Shown here: piece after piece, positions 33,837-43,424 of the stretch
Position numbering within the stretch: the first letter of the stretch is position 1
Layout of the letters: each line of letters starts with the position of its first letter
Source: Alkalibacter rhizosphaerae
Lineage (GTDB): Bacteria > Bacillota > Clostridia > Eubacteriales > Alkalibacteraceae
Direction of reading: 5' to 3'
Assembly (NCBI RefSeq): GCF_017352215.1
Contig: NZ_CP071444.1
Location: forward strand, 1,054,001 to 1,118,000
Length of the DNA stretch: 64,000 bases
Position numbers and translations under genes: made by a program
Notes under the pieces: generated by a model
Database searches by the model: none
Seen by the model: the letters and a program-made list of their open reading frames with translations, nothing else
What the model was told of the DNA's origin: nothing

Positions 33837-35312
33837 TCACTTTATAGTGACACTCTCTTTTATGCTTTCTTTCAATGTTTCTGCATATTGTTGTAAAGCA
33901 CCTAATATCGTAGCATATTCACTTTCATAGGTCCCGCCACCAATATATATATATACAACATAGGGTTCATCCAATTCAAGATAAACACCTCTAGAATAAT
34001 CATATTCTGGTTTTTGGGGGTAAGTTTGGTATACATATTTCACATTAATCTTCTGATTTGTGTCTGAATCTTCAATTTGCGAAAATCCTTTCTCGTTATT
34101 TCCACTATAACCAGATTCTATAATATCAATTTCACTCATGGCATTTTTTAAATCATAATCAGATGAGGAATCAAAGTCATAACTTTCATGATTCGGATTT
34201 ATATAAACAAAGGCAAACCTGACGTTGCTCTTCATTTCAACAATATTCTCAGAATTAGGGTATTCCTTAATAGCACTATAATTTACCTCATAGGATGCCC
34301 TTAACGTATCATGGTTTAAAATATCGGGATCATTTTTAGTAATTTCATAACCTAAACCTTCTAATTCAGGAACATTTACTTCTGCTGGAAATATTTCTAT
34401 AGGATTTAAATTAGCCTTATCCGTATTGCCATTATTCGTGTTGGATTGATCTTTCTTAGAATTTTTAAGCATATCATATACACGATCTTTTTCAGCTTGA
34501 TTGAATTTTTCTCGTTCATCAAACAAGCTCATCATCGTTGTTTCTAATTTTTTGACTTCTTTACGCATATCACTACATACACTGTAACTTTCTGCAATGG
34601 AGATATCCAGTTGCCTGTTTTTCAAATGACCTGCGGCAAGTTTATCAATGTCCTCTTCAGATAATTTAACGTTATCAACTTCATTGGATAATTTGATATC
34701 AGGAATAATTTCATCAACCATCGCTTCAGCGGTCTCTTCAAAGTCAAGCCCACTGCTTAATAATGTTATACCACCCGTTCGTATTACTTTTTGAGATTTG
34801 GTATGGTCATTTGGGTTAAAATGATCGACTAAACCAATCATTTCGCCCAAAACTTGAATATTCGATGTAGCCTCTAAGATATTCTCAGCACCTGATTTTG
34901 CAACATCCGCGGCTGAGTTAGCCGTATCATAAGTAAAATATGCCATTCGTATAAGCGATTTAACAATATTGCCGCGATGTCTACTTACCAATGCTCGTTT
35001 ATACTCTATTTCCTCTAGTCTGGATTTTCGTTCCATCTCTAAAATTAGTTCGAGATAAAGGATCTCACTACCAATTTTCTCAATTTCATTATCCAATTTA
35101 ATTGCTTGTTGCACTTCATAGCTCCTAGATTCAAGTGGAATATTATCATCAAAATCAGAATATTTAATCCAGTCTCGTTCAAAAACCTCCATGTTTATGT
35201 CGCCTTTTTCATCAAATAGTTCATCAGCCCACACGCTGCCTAGAGACCAAAAGATTAATAGAAAAGATAGTAAAAATATGATTCCACGTTTACGTTTCAA
35301 CCGCCGATACAT
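33837..35312 (-). CDS. Large secreted protein of unknown function
   Basis: About 491 residues. Signal peptide GIIFLLSFLLIFWSLGSVWA near the N-terminus; then a helical, coiled-coil-prone half (about 60-290), an Asn/Asp-rich linker (QSNTNNGNTDKANLN) and a beta-rich C-terminal domain with YDYSRGVYLELDEPYVVYIY. No family recognised. ATG at 35312 has GGGAGAG upstream. The gene and its lipoprotein neighbour are more AT-rich than the catabolic genes, which suggests acquisition by transfer. Confidence 0.65.
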   Translation of the reverse strand: MYRRLKRKRGIIFLLSFLLIFWSLGSVWADELFDEKGDINMEVFERDWIKYSDFDDNIPLESRSYEVQQAIKLDNEIEKIGSEILYLELILEMERKSRLEEIEYKRALVSRHRGNIVKSLIRMAYFTYDTANSAADVAKSGAENILEATSNIQVLGEMIGLVDHFNPNDHTKSQKVIRTGGITLLSSGLDFEETAEAMVDEIIPDIKLSNEVDNVKLSEEDIDKLAAGHLKNRQLDISIAESYSVCSDMRKEVKKLETTMMSLFDEREKFNQAEKDRVYDMLKNSKKDQSNTNNGNTDKANLNPIEIFPAEVNVPELEGLGYEITKNDPDILNHDTLRASYEVNYSAIKEYPNSENIVEMKSNVRFAFVYINPNHESYDFDSSSDYDLKNAMSEIDIIESGYSGNNEKGFSQIEDSDTNQKINVKYVYQTYPQKPEYDYSRGVYLELDEPYVVYIYIGGGTYESEYATILGALQQYAETLKESIKESVTIK

Positions 35313-35527
35313 TGGCAACTCTCCCATATTTTTTTAAAAAATTTAATGTTTACTCTTGTTCTTATCTTTTTACTCATGTTCATTGAATGCAATTCTATTA
35401 TTTTCTTACCCTTTAACAGGTTATCAAAGCAAATAGTACTATTTTTTTGGATACAAAACCATCTATTTGATCATTTGACATCACATTGAAAATTATAAAT
35501 ATCAAAATTTCCTAGCCAGGTTCATAT

Positions 35528-35640
35528 TTATGTATAAATTCTCTCGGTTGTAGAATCAAGCAGCAAAACCATATTAAAGGCTTGGCGGCGGACTGTTTCA
35601 ACGTGCGGTATCACCTTACTCTTATACAATTTAACAGATG
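35528..35640 (-). pseudogene. rlmD-3'-end-like relic in a 440-bp gap
   Basis: The gap 35313-35767 has no intact gene. On the minus strand 35528-35640 reads KLYKSKVIPHVETV and continues to a stop; HVETV with a Leu-rich continuation is the signature of the C-terminus of 23S rRNA (uracil-5-)-methyltransferase RlmD/RumA. A second relic of the same type lies at 49513-49575 and the two align at base level. The rest of the gap shows nothing I can name. Confidence 0.5.
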
Positions 35641-35767
35641 CAATGTCTACAGGAGAAAAAAATCATTTCCTCTCCCCCCACTAAACCAAAGTATCAGTTT
35701 TTATTGATGGTCTTTACTAATCTTTGTAAAAATACAAACCCGATTATAAAGTACATCGATTCCTATT

Positions 35768-36172
35768 TCATCCAGTTGGGAATTCTTTGAACTTTGGTAC
35801 AGTCTCAAGTTCGGCATCCCAGTTCGCTTTGCTTGCATAATAAATATGTCCTTGCGGCTTAATGTTCAAATCACTGTCAATACTTCCTGCAGGCACAACC
35901 AACAATTCCCCATCCATTTGAATATTTGGCAAAGCCGATCCACAATTGGTACAAAAACTTTTTATATGCCCTTCTCCTCGAAAATTGAAGGTTTTAGATT
36001 TTTCTTGACCAGACAACCATCTTAACTTGGCTGTAGAAGAAAATAGATTAGCTGCATGAGCTGAACCTGTATCTTTGCGGCATCGTCCGCAATGGCAAAG
36101 ATAAAAATTATCAAAATTTCCTTCTATTTCGAAAGTAACTTCACCACAAAGACATGATCCTGTATATTTCAT
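35768..36172 (-). CDS. GFA/CENP-V-family zinc protein
   Basis: About 134 residues with the GFA-type cysteines GSCLCGEV, CHCGRCRKDTG and FCTNCGSALP. These small proteins bind two zincs; the name stems from glutathione-dependent formaldehyde-activating enzyme but most members have no shown activity. ATG at 36172 after GGGAGAG. The IS3-family copy 2 begins 26 bases upstream and may have taken away its promoter. Confidence 0.85.
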   Translation of the reverse strand: MKYTGSCLCGEVTFEIEGNFDNFYLCHCGRCRKDTGSAHAANLFSSTAKLRWLSGQEKSKTFNFRGEGHIKSFCTNCGSALPNIQMDGELLVVPAGSIDSDLNIKPQGHIYYASKANWDAELETVPKFKEFPTG

Positions 36173-36235
36173 AATCAACTCTCCCTTCTTAATAATCGGT
36201 AATTGTCAACATAGTTGTCGCTTTTCTCAAATATG

Positions 36236-37315
36236 CTAGCATGCTTTTTCACTGTTTTTTTCTTTTGATGGATTCAGCCAAACGGCTTGTTCCATGGTGC
36301 AGTTTTGAACCGGTCCGGTCCATCGTTCAGGGTTCTTTGCCTTTGCAGTTTCCAGTATTTCTTTTCTTCTTTGAAGGATCTCATCGGACGATCCATTGTG
36401 TCTTTGGTTGGGAGTCAAAAATTTCAAGCTGCTGTGGTGGTGGTCATTATTATAATAATCAACGAAGGCATCGACCCATCTGCGGGCAGTTTCAATATCT
36501 GAAAATCCATTATGGGGAAAAGATGGCATGTATTTGACCGTTCGGAACATTGACTCAATATAAGCATTGTCATTGCTCACTCTTGGCCTGCTGTTGGATC
36601 GCACGATCCCTAGATTATACAGCGTTGTCAACAAGGAAGCACCTTTCATCGGACTTCCGTTATCAGAATGTAACACCAAAGGCTCGTTCTTCATCAATAC
36701 ATTTTCAGAGTACGCAGCCTTCTTCACAAGAACACTGGCGTTTTCAGAACTCTCGTGATCCCAGATCTCCCAGCCAACCACTTTGCGGCTGAATAAATCA
36801 ATGATCATGTACAGGTAATAGTATATTCCTTTCACGGGACCGGGAAGCCAGGTGATATCCCACATCCAGACCTGATTGGGGCCTGTTGCACAATGTGTTG
36901 TAATATTCTTGCTTATGGGTGCTTTTGCATAGCCCCGATGATTGACTTGACCAAAATATCTCAAGACCCGATAAAAACTTGAAACCGAAGCGATATATAT
37001 TCCTTCTTTATCAATGAGCTTATGAAAGACTTGATTTGGTGAAAGGCTTCGATGTTCCTTTTGGTTCATCACCTCCAGGATCCTCTTCTCCTCCTCCAAA
37101 TGCAGCTTGTTTGCAGGTATGGGTCTTAGCGCATCCGGACGACCGTCTTTTGTATCGTTACCTTGAACTTTCCAGCGCTGGTAGGTCCTCTCGCTGATAC
37201 CGACGACTTCGCAAGCCTTGAACTGTCTGGCTCCAGAAAGGACTGCTTCGTCGATGGCCACAACCACTTTGATGCGATTTGATTGGCTGGTCAATCTTCC
37301 TCGTCCGAACTCCAA
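36236..37315 (-). CDS. IS3-family transposase OrfB, copy 2
   Basis: 359 residues, same protein as the copy at 8998-10077, with DDE residues in MWDITWLPG, LHSDNGSPM and NAYIESMF. Probably expressed as an OrfAB fusion by -1 slippage at the A run at 37328-37336. Confidence 0.92.
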   Translation of the reverse strand: MEFGRGRLTSQSNRIKVVVAIDEAVLSGARQFKACEVVGISERTYQRWKVQGNDTKDGRPDALRPIPANKLHLEEEKRILEVMNQKEHRSLSPNQVFHKLIDKEGIYIASVSSFYRVLRYFGQVNHRGYAKAPISKNITTHCATGPNQVWMWDITWLPGPVKGIYYYLYMIIDLFSRKVVGWEIWDHESSENASVLVKKAAYSENVLMKNEPLVLHSDNGSPMKGASLLTTLYNLGIVRSNSRPRVSNDNAYIESMFRTVKYMPSFPHNGFSDIETARRWVDAFVDYYNNDHHHSSLKFLTPNQRHNGSSDEILQRRKEILETAKAKNPERWTGPVQNCTMEQAVWLNPSKEKNSEKAC

Positions 37316-37779
37316 ATCGCTTGCATCTTTTTTTTTAATACCAAGAGTGCGGCAGCTTCGGCAAGAGCTTTCTCCTTGCGCTCCAGTTCCTTTTTTGTAA
37401 GTTTAAGCTCTGCTTGACTGTCCTTGAGTTCTTTTTTGACCTTGGATTCTTCAGCTGTTTCACCGGTGATGAATGCTTGCTTCCAGACTTCGATTTCCTC
37501 CGCATATATGCCTTTGCGTCGGCAATATTCTGAGAGCTCATGGTTGTTGAGTGGACTGGTCTCAATAATGATTTGCAACTGCATTTCTTTAGAATATTTT
37601 TGTTTGGAGCCTGCATGATCCTGATAGACCGTCCCTTTGGATTTTGCCTTTTTACGCCATTTATACAGGGTTTGTTCATGAACATGATACTCATCAACCA
37701 GTTCCTTAATGGACCTGTTTTCGGGTGGTAACATCAACTTGATTAATTTGTCTTTAAATTCTTTACTGTAGGTAGCCAT
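37291..37779 (-). CDS. IS3-family OrfA, copy 2
   Basis: 162 residues, same protein as the copy at 10053-10541: HTH region SIKELVDEYHVHEQTLYKWR and a charged coiled coil. Confidence 0.9.
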   Translation of the reverse strand: MATYSKEFKDKLIKLMLPPENRSIKELVDEYHVHEQTLYKWRKKAKSKGTVYQDHAGSKQKYSKEMQLQIIIETSPLNNHELSEYCRRKGIYAEEIEVWKQAFITGETAEESKVKKELKDSQAELKLTKKELERKEKALAEAAALLVLKKKMQAIWSSDEED

Positions 37780-38022
37780 ATTGATCCTCTCTCTCTCTTG
37801 GCTACTAGCATATAATATTTTTGATCACCCGACAACTATCCTAACACAGGGGGTAATCCATTGATTCATTCCAAGTTATTGATATTTTAGGGGTTTATTA
37901 ATTTTTCTTATGCTCAATTGCGTTATAAAACTGCATTTTTAAGCGCATTTTTCATGCAAATTTAGACCTCCCTTGACAATACCATCTTACGGAACAAAGT
38001 ATCTGTCCCCTTGTCTTTGTCC

Positions 38023-39105
38023 TTACTCATTAAGATTAATTTCCTTACGAAGTATTCGGACAATACGATCGTAAACAACTTCCGATACCATCACCTTTGT
38101 TCCGCCCTGTGTATCAAAAAACGGTAAAATCGGGGTTCCCCCGGTTGTATTCACAAACTGAACCACGACCGTATCAATGTCCTTGTGGTAACGAGCAAAA
38201 CTTTGGTATCCTAGTACCCAGCCGGTATGTCCATAAACATAAATAGAAGAGTAAACAGCCTGTTCATTATCGTTCAGTAATGATCCATCGTTTAATGCTC
38301 TCAAGAATATACCCACATCCTCAGCTGTAGCTACCATTCCAGCATCAATTTGCTTAAAATCTGACTCAACTCCTACGTAGTAGCCGCTCATAACATCATC
38401 TAAATTCACATTACGAATCGAACCGAAGGTATTCTCTAATCCTAACGGAGATAAAATCTCCTCCTTGATGTATTGGAAATTGCTGTAACCCAACACCTTC
38501 TCAATGATTTCAGATATCAGTAAATAGTTTGTATTTGAATAGCTATATTTTTCATCTGGTTTAAAGTCTGCAGGCATATCCAATACCAAGGCAAGTGCTT
38601 CAATATTTGTTTCTGGTGGGCTATCCCAACGGTAACCAGGCTGGTCGGTTATATTGGGAATGCCACTTCGATGCTGGACCATCATTCTGAGGGTTATCTG
38701 ATCTGCATATTCAATTCTTTCCGCTAGCTCTGGCAAGTAGTCTGCAAGGGTTTTGTCCAAATATAAACGTTCGTCATTGACCAGTTTGGTAACAGCAACA
38801 GCATCGTATAACTTGCCGATACTGCCAATCTTGAAGAATGATTGAGGATCGGCCGGTATTTGATTGTCTCGATCTTTCCAGCCTGCAGTATAAAACGCTG
38901 GTGGCTGGCCTGCTTCATCAACATACACAATTATTCCATCTAATCCACTACTTATTGCGTCATCGACCTGTTCTTGGACAGTGTCAGGTAATGGTGTTAT
39001 CCAAGCACATATTCCGTCCCACGGTGGGAAAACAACAAGACAGATTATCCCTATCATAGGCATAATTATTCTAAATATTTGAACGATTCGATTCTTTTTT
39101 TTCAT
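38023..39105 (-). CDS. Serine beta-lactamase-fold hydrolase, membrane-anchored
   Basis: 360 residues. N-terminal signal-anchor (IFRIIMPMIGIICLVVFPPW), then a class C/penicillin-binding-like domain: SxxK in FFKIGSIGKLYD (Ser near 95), YxN in KYSYSNTNYLL, and HTG in YGHTGWVLGY. Members include D-Ala-D-Ala peptidases, esterases and beta-lactamases; the short length and lack of class C features elsewhere favour a peptidase or esterase. GAAAGGA site upstream. Located just outside IS3 copy 2. Confidence 0.8.
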   Translation of the reverse strand: MKKKNRIVQIFRIIMPMIGIICLVVFPPWDGICAWITPLPDTVQEQVDDAISSGLDGIIVYVDEAGQPPAFYTAGWKDRDNQIPADPQSFFKIGSIGKLYDAVAVTKLVNDERLYLDKTLADYLPELAERIEYADQITLRMMVQHRSGIPNITDQPGYRWDSPPETNIEALALVLDMPADFKPDEKYSYSNTNYLLISEIIEKVLGYSNFQYIKEEILSPLGLENTFGSIRNVNLDDVMSGYYVGVESDFKQIDAGMVATAEDVGIFLRALNDGSLLNDNEQAVYSSIYVYGHTGWVLGYQSFARYHKDIDTVVVQFVNTTGGTPILPFFDTQGGTKVMVSEVVYDRIVRILRKEINLNE

Positions 39106-39311
39106 AACCTATTCCTTTCTAAACAGACCCTAGGCTAAACAATTCCTTAAAAATCCTGCATTGAAGCAATCACTCGCATCATAGTATCAGATATTTCCAG
39201 CCTCAAACCGTGATACCTTCGTCAGAATTCTAAAAAATAGTTGCTTTCTTCCATATTTTTCCTAACCTCTTTCATAATCAAGGGCGATATAAACATTGCT
39301 TTGCTAATGAA

Positions 39312-39926
39312 TTATATGACTTTGCGAAATAAATAGTTTTCAGCTGTTAGCTTATACTTAGGTCCTTTCATCTTCTCTTTAACTTTTACTAAATCAACAT
39401 TTTTACTTCTTGGTAATACAAAATAATCATCCAGATTGGTATCGATGACTCTATTATTCTTACCGATGACTCCAATGAATTCAAAATCATCGTCAAATCT
39501 AGATAAAGTGGCATCTCCATGACTATCATTGCACAACAGAATGCCACTCGCTTTCAAATATTTTTTCGTTGCTTGTCCAACAAAACCTGCATATTGAGAA
39601 ATGATCAAATCAACAGATTCAATATCCAATTCTCCTGTATAGTCTTGACCCATGAAAACTATGTCACAAGGTTCCTCATACTCTTTTTTATCAGCAATAT
39701 ATTTTTTTATCATTTCCATGTTCTTAAAGAAACTAATCGCTCCTTTGAAGTTATCAATATAAATTACCTTAGGTATAACCAAAGATGGTGCAATATCAAT
39801 GTGGCTTCCTGGATACAGAGCACTTGCTACACCATACCTCTTAGCAACTACTCTGTAGAGTTCTGTTCTATTACCTATCTTGTCTCGATATTCATAATAT
39901 TCCTCGATGGTATTTCTACTTTTCAA
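39312..39926 (-). CDS. Hypothetical protein, possibly class I methyltransferase-like
   Basis: 204 residues, TTG start after GAGGTGTTG. I do not recognise a family with certainty. The order of YPGSHIDIAPS, VIYIDNF, DIVFMGQDY, VDLIISQYAGF and GILLCNDSHGDATLS resembles the strands of a Rossmann-like SAM methyltransferase, with DF/IDNF in the adenine-binding place, but the GxGxG loop is absent. AT-rich like the neighbouring accessory genes. Confidence 0.5.
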   Translation of the reverse strand: MKSRNTIEEYYEYRDKIGNRTELYRVVAKRYGVASALYPGSHIDIAPSLVIPKVIYIDNFKGAISFFKNMEMIKKYIADKKEYEEPCDIVFMGQDYTGELDIESVDLIISQYAGFVGQATKKYLKASGILLCNDSHGDATLSRFDDDFEFIGVIGKNNRVIDTNLDDYFVLPRSKNVDLVKVKEKMKGPKYKLTAENYLFRKVI

Positions 39927-40095
39927 TACACAACACCTCTCAATACTTTGTGGCTAACAGCTATTATGAGCGTATACAGGTATTGGAATAATTCACTATT
40001 GATCTTACTAAATTTATCATTCTGATGTAAGGCAAGGAACTCAACTATAAGATTTTCTTGAATGAAAGAAAATCTTCTTTTTCATTTACGTCCAA

Positions 40096-40257
40096 TTACT
40101 TCTTCTTTTCCTTCCTTCCGTCTAGTCCAGCACCTACTGCAACTCCGATTGCTATTCCAATTGCCAGATTATCAAATGCTGCTCCAAGTGCAACTCCAAG
40201 TGCAAGTCCTATTGCTAAATATGATACACCACCGTTTTTGTTTTCTTTGGTACTCAA
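40096..40257 (-). CDS. Small glycine-zipper protein
   Basis: 53 residues from TTG at 40257, with AGGAGG eight bases upstream. The sequence alternates small and hydrophobic residues: YLAIGLALGVALGAAF then NLAIGIAIGVAVGAGLDG, two Gly/Ala zipper helices that would pack in a membrane, ending in RKEKKK. Such short proteins occur in Firmicutes as predicted membrane proteins of unknown use. The region is uniform in frame with no competing gene. Confidence 0.7.
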   Translation of the reverse strand: MSTKENKNGGVSYLAIGLALGVALGAAFDNLAIGIAIGVAVGAGLDGRKEKKK

Positions 40258-40314
40258 TACAATAACCTCCTTTTCACACTATACAATACTATTGTACAAT
40301 ATCACTCCAGAAAA

Positions 40315-40361
40315 TTGAACTACCCCCGCTTAACCAAAGGTTTGAAGCGGGAGTAGTTCAA
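40315..40361. repeat. Lone TnpB-element end hairpin (copy B)
   Basis: A 47-base palindrome, TTGAACTACCCCCGCTTAAC to GTAGTTCAA, with the same core (CCCGCTTAACCAAAGGTTTG then AAGCGGGAG) as the right ends of the TnpB elements at 32810 and 43988. Here both arms close into a full hairpin and no other part of the element is present. Confidence 0.7.
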
Positions 40362-40467
40362 ATTGCATGCATATACTCCTGTTTGCTAACGGTTGAACCC
40401 AAAAACCAAAGAAGCCCATGAAAACAAGGTAAATACGCCACTTCCAAGGGCGATTGCTTCTATTTTA

Positions 40468-40563
40468 CTTCCAGCATTCTATAACTCAAAGGATATTTCA
40501 AATACCACCTGATGCTCAAGATAATAATCTCTGATTCATAATGCTTCCATTTCAAGAAATTCT
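40468..40563 (-). pseudogene. Relic of an IS6-family transposase 5' part
   Basis: About 96 bases align with the start of the transposase genes at 48683-49384 and 61223-61924 (from CCAGCATTCTATAACTCAAA to TTCCATTTCAAGAAATTC). It is too short to code for anything. The rest of the gap 40362-40712 shows no feature I can support. Confidence 0.65.
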
Positions 40564-40712
40564 TGAAGACGAATATAAGATCAAAATCTCAAACACCCAC
40601 GCTCCTTTCTTGCCGTTAGTTTAGTAGAATCACCTTAAGTGTCTGCACCAACTATGCAAGATAACTGATCACTTAAAAGGCAAGTTGATCAACTTCGGCG
40701 CACAGTTTGTTT

Positions 40713-42323
40713 TTATTTATTTTTTCCTTGATTTCTTATGATTTCCTGGGTCGCATGCCAGCCTGTTAGCATTGCAATAGGAACCCCCGCTGGAGCATAG
40801 GCCCATTGGCCCGCTTGAAATACATTTGGGATAGGAGTTTGAGCCGATTTCGGCATATCTTTCAGTTCGTTGAAAACAGGTGATTTTGTTTCAAAGGACC
40901 AGCCTACTATAGCTCCGCCAGTGCTTCCAACCGTCTTGCGAATTGTCAAGGGCGTCGTTGAAAATTTAAATAGAATATCCTTTTCGAAATCCTGGTAGAA
41001 GGATTTCGAGAATATTTTTATGATTTGATTCTCCATTTCGTTTTTAAACTCATCTATCCAACCAGCCCCATTGATTTTATCGACAACATCATAATCAAAA
41101 AGACAACTGATCATTATTCCCGTCTTTCCATCTGGGGCAAGGGTAGAATCTCTAAGAGCCGGTATCGAAACTTCGAAAGTATTTAAATTACAAAAATCAT
41201 TTAACCAAGCAAATACTTCTTCCTTGGATTTCTTTTCAAAATCCTCTATAAGTTCTTCCTTTGTTTCTCGATTTGTCTTTCCCAAGCCTTTTCGTGATGG
41301 AGTATAGAACGCATGCTCCCCTCCTTTTTCTCTGAAGTATGAAAGAGGGCGATCTACTGCAAGATACAGGATAAAGCTGGATTCAGCAGGCTTGGAAGAA
41401 AAAATCATCTCGCTTTGAGCAGCTATCTTTTTAGTAACATTCTCGTCTAATCCTATTGTATTGAGTCCCTTATACAACGTTTTCAAGTCTGCCGCCCATA
41501 TAAGATGATCATATTCATAGATATTCCCATCTGAATCGGTAACTTTCGATTTTGATGGAATAACTTCTTTTATAGTCGTATTAAGTTTGAATTTTCCGCC
41601 GCCTTCTAAAATCTTCTCATGTAAAAGTTTTGGCAAAACACCCGTTCCGCCTTTTGGATAAAAGTAATCAAGCCAAACGTGAAAATATCCCAGTGCAAAA
41701 TAAGTGGGTGTTTTTCTAAAGAAAAACTGAGTCAGTATGTCTTTTAGGGACTCGTTGTCCGTTAGATCCCCGAGAAATTCTTCCATTGGCATATTAAACT
41801 GCTTGAATTTTCTTAAAGTATAAAGCAACTTGAATGTCCAAGGTAGTAATTTTGTAAGAACAAATTTCTTATCACTCATGTAATCCACAAAATAAGGATT
41901 ATCGAATGCATACAACGTTTTTGTATATTCCGAAAGCTTTTGAATGCTCTTACCTATCTTCTCTATATCGTCAGCATCCTCAGGATATAAATTGATTAAT
42001 GTCTGCTTGTAATCATTAAGTGAATCCATAGAATCAACTCGAAACATCTGGTCTTCTATTGCTAATGAAATTACATTTTCCATGGTTTCCCACTCAATGC
42101 CTAGATCTTTCAAAATAGGTTTCACCATTCCGGAATTCACAAAAGCTCTTGGTCCAGTATCAAAGGAAAACCCTTCCCGCGAAAATGTATGTACTAATCC
42201 TCCCGTTCTATCATTTTTTTCTAACAATAAAACATCATAATTTTCTTTACATAGATAGGCGCTAGCAGTCAAGCCTCCCATTCCAGCTCCAACGATTACA
42301 ACTTTGCCTTTTTTGTTATTCAC
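40713..42323 (-). CDS. Phytoene-desaturase-like FAD oxidoreductase
   Basis: About 536 residues. N-terminal FAD motif KVVIVGAGMGGLTASAYLCK, LLLEKNDRTGGLVHTF, and C-terminal VFQAGQWAYAPAGVPIAMLT characteristic of the CrtI/CrtISO/NAD(P)-amine oxidoreductase group. GTG at 42323 follows AGGAGG; its start overlaps the stop of the SDR gene. In the family, substrates include carotenes and other polyisoprenoids or retinoids. Without crtB/crtM nearby the substrate cannot be named. Third gene of a set with an SDR and a membrane protein. Confidence 0.8.
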   Translation of the reverse strand: MNNKKGKVVIVGAGMGGLTASAYLCKENYDVLLLEKNDRTGGLVHTFSREGFSFDTGPRAFVNSGMVKPILKDLGIEWETMENVISLAIEDQMFRVDSMDSLNDYKQTLINLYPEDADDIEKIGKSIQKLSEYTKTLYAFDNPYFVDYMSDKKFVLTKLLPWTFKLLYTLRKFKQFNMPMEEFLGDLTDNESLKDILTQFFFRKTPTYFALGYFHVWLDYFYPKGGTGVLPKLLHEKILEGGGKFKLNTTIKEVIPSKSKVTDSDGNIYEYDHLIWAADLKTLYKGLNTIGLDENVTKKIAAQSEMIFSSKPAESSFILYLAVDRPLSYFREKGGEHAFYTPSRKGLGKTNRETKEELIEDFEKKSKEEVFAWLNDFCNLNTFEVSIPALRDSTLAPDGKTGIMISCLFDYDVVDKINGAGWIDEFKNEMENQIIKIFSKSFYQDFEKDILFKFSTTPLTIRKTVGSTGGAIVGWSFETKSPVFNELKDMPKSAQTPIPNVFQAGQWAYAPAGVPIAMLTGWHATQEIIRNQGKNK

Positions 42324-43258
42324 CTTAATCCTCCTAATTCGAGACTCAATAGCCACAATTTTTCTGCTTCTGCCCGGTCCAATGCAGGCGGTGCAGGTTC
42401 TTCTTCCGTTGTAAGATTAAAAAACCTACCGCTTATATTCTCGACCTTCTTGGAAACACCCAGAAAGTACAATGATTCGGAAGAATTGTCTATGGATCTT
42501 GCATTTACATCAATAATTGCTTTTTTAAATAATTTGTAAAGCTTACCATTACTTTTACCACTATTGGTTTTCACATTCCCCGGATGCATCGCATTTATCG
42601 TTACTCCGGTCCCAGAAAAATACTCATCGAATTTTATCATTGACAGTAGTTGTGCCAATTTTGCCGCACCATAGCTTTTTAGTCCTGAGTATGAATGTTT
42701 ATCATATCCAAGGTCATCCAAGTGAAGACCCCAAACGGCAAAACGATGAGCCTCGGAATTTACGAATATGATGCGCCCCCGTTTTTGTTTGATAAATTTT
42801 TCCTTAATATAGTAATTGATGATAAATGTACTCAAATAATTCGTTTGAAAAACCTGTTCGAGATGATCTTCCGTATAAGTTTTTTTTGTAAGATGGACAC
42901 CCGCATTATGAATGAAAACATCTATGTCTCTCTCCAGTGCCGCCAGTTTTTTCCCTACTCTATGACTATCGTCTAATCTTGAAAAATCAGCGATCATATA
43001 GGAACAAATGGCACCGTAATGGCTCTTAAGCATTTCGCACAGTTTTTTTGATTTTTCCTCATTTCTGTTGATACATAAAATATCAGCGCCATGAGAAGCA
43101 TATTTTTTTGCAGCGTCATAACCTATACCGGAAGTTGCTCCAGTAATGACCACCAAACGATTCTTAAAATCATCCGTACAAATTTCAGGGTCTAATTTTT
43201 GATTATGCAGCATTTTAAAAATATTTGACCATTTATATTGTTTAAAATATTTATTCAT
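42320..43258 (-). CDS. Short-chain dehydrogenase (retinol-dehydrogenase-like)
   Basis: About 312 residues. Cofactor motif TGATSGIGYDAAKKYASHG at about residue 42, HNAGVH, catalytic YGAAKLAQ; C-terminal extension ending in PALDRAEAEKLWLLS as in RDH/WWOX-like long SDRs. ATG at 43258 after GGAGG. Translationally coupled to the desaturase-like gene downstream, so both probably act on one lipophilic substrate. Confidence 0.85.
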   Translation of the reverse strand: MNKYFKQYKWSNIFKMLHNQKLDPEICTDDFKNRLVVITGATSGIGYDAAKKYASHGADILCINRNEEKSKKLCEMLKSHYGAICSYMIADFSRLDDSHRVGKKLAALERDIDVFIHNAGVHLTKKTYTEDHLEQVFQTNYLSTFIINYYIKEKFIKQKRGRIIFVNSEAHRFAVWGLHLDDLGYDKHSYSGLKSYGAAKLAQLLSMIKFDEYFSGTGVTINAMHPGNVKTNSGKSNGKLYKLFKKAIIDVNARSIDNSSESLYFLGVSKKVENISGRFFNLTTEEEPAPPALDRAEAEKLWLLSLELGGLR

Positions 43259-43424
43259 ACAACCTCCATTAACGAAAAATGTCTTGAGCAACGAGAAGTT
43301 TCCACAGTTTTTTCAGCGGATCATCAATGACTTCACGTGGATTCCAATACAATAGAATTTTTTGTTTTAGAATATCAAAGTGAGATTAATAACGCAAGAA
43401 TCGGGGAGCGAATCACTATTTTGT

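Larger units (their letters stand above)
36198..37853 (-). mobile_element. IS3-family insertion sequence, copy 2
   Basis: 1656 bp, no difference from copy 1 (8960-10615) noticed by eye or in the encoded proteins. Flanked by a 5-bp target duplication TAATC at 36193-36197 and 37854-37858. The apparent identity of the two copies and their intact duplications point to recent transposition. Confidence 0.93.
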
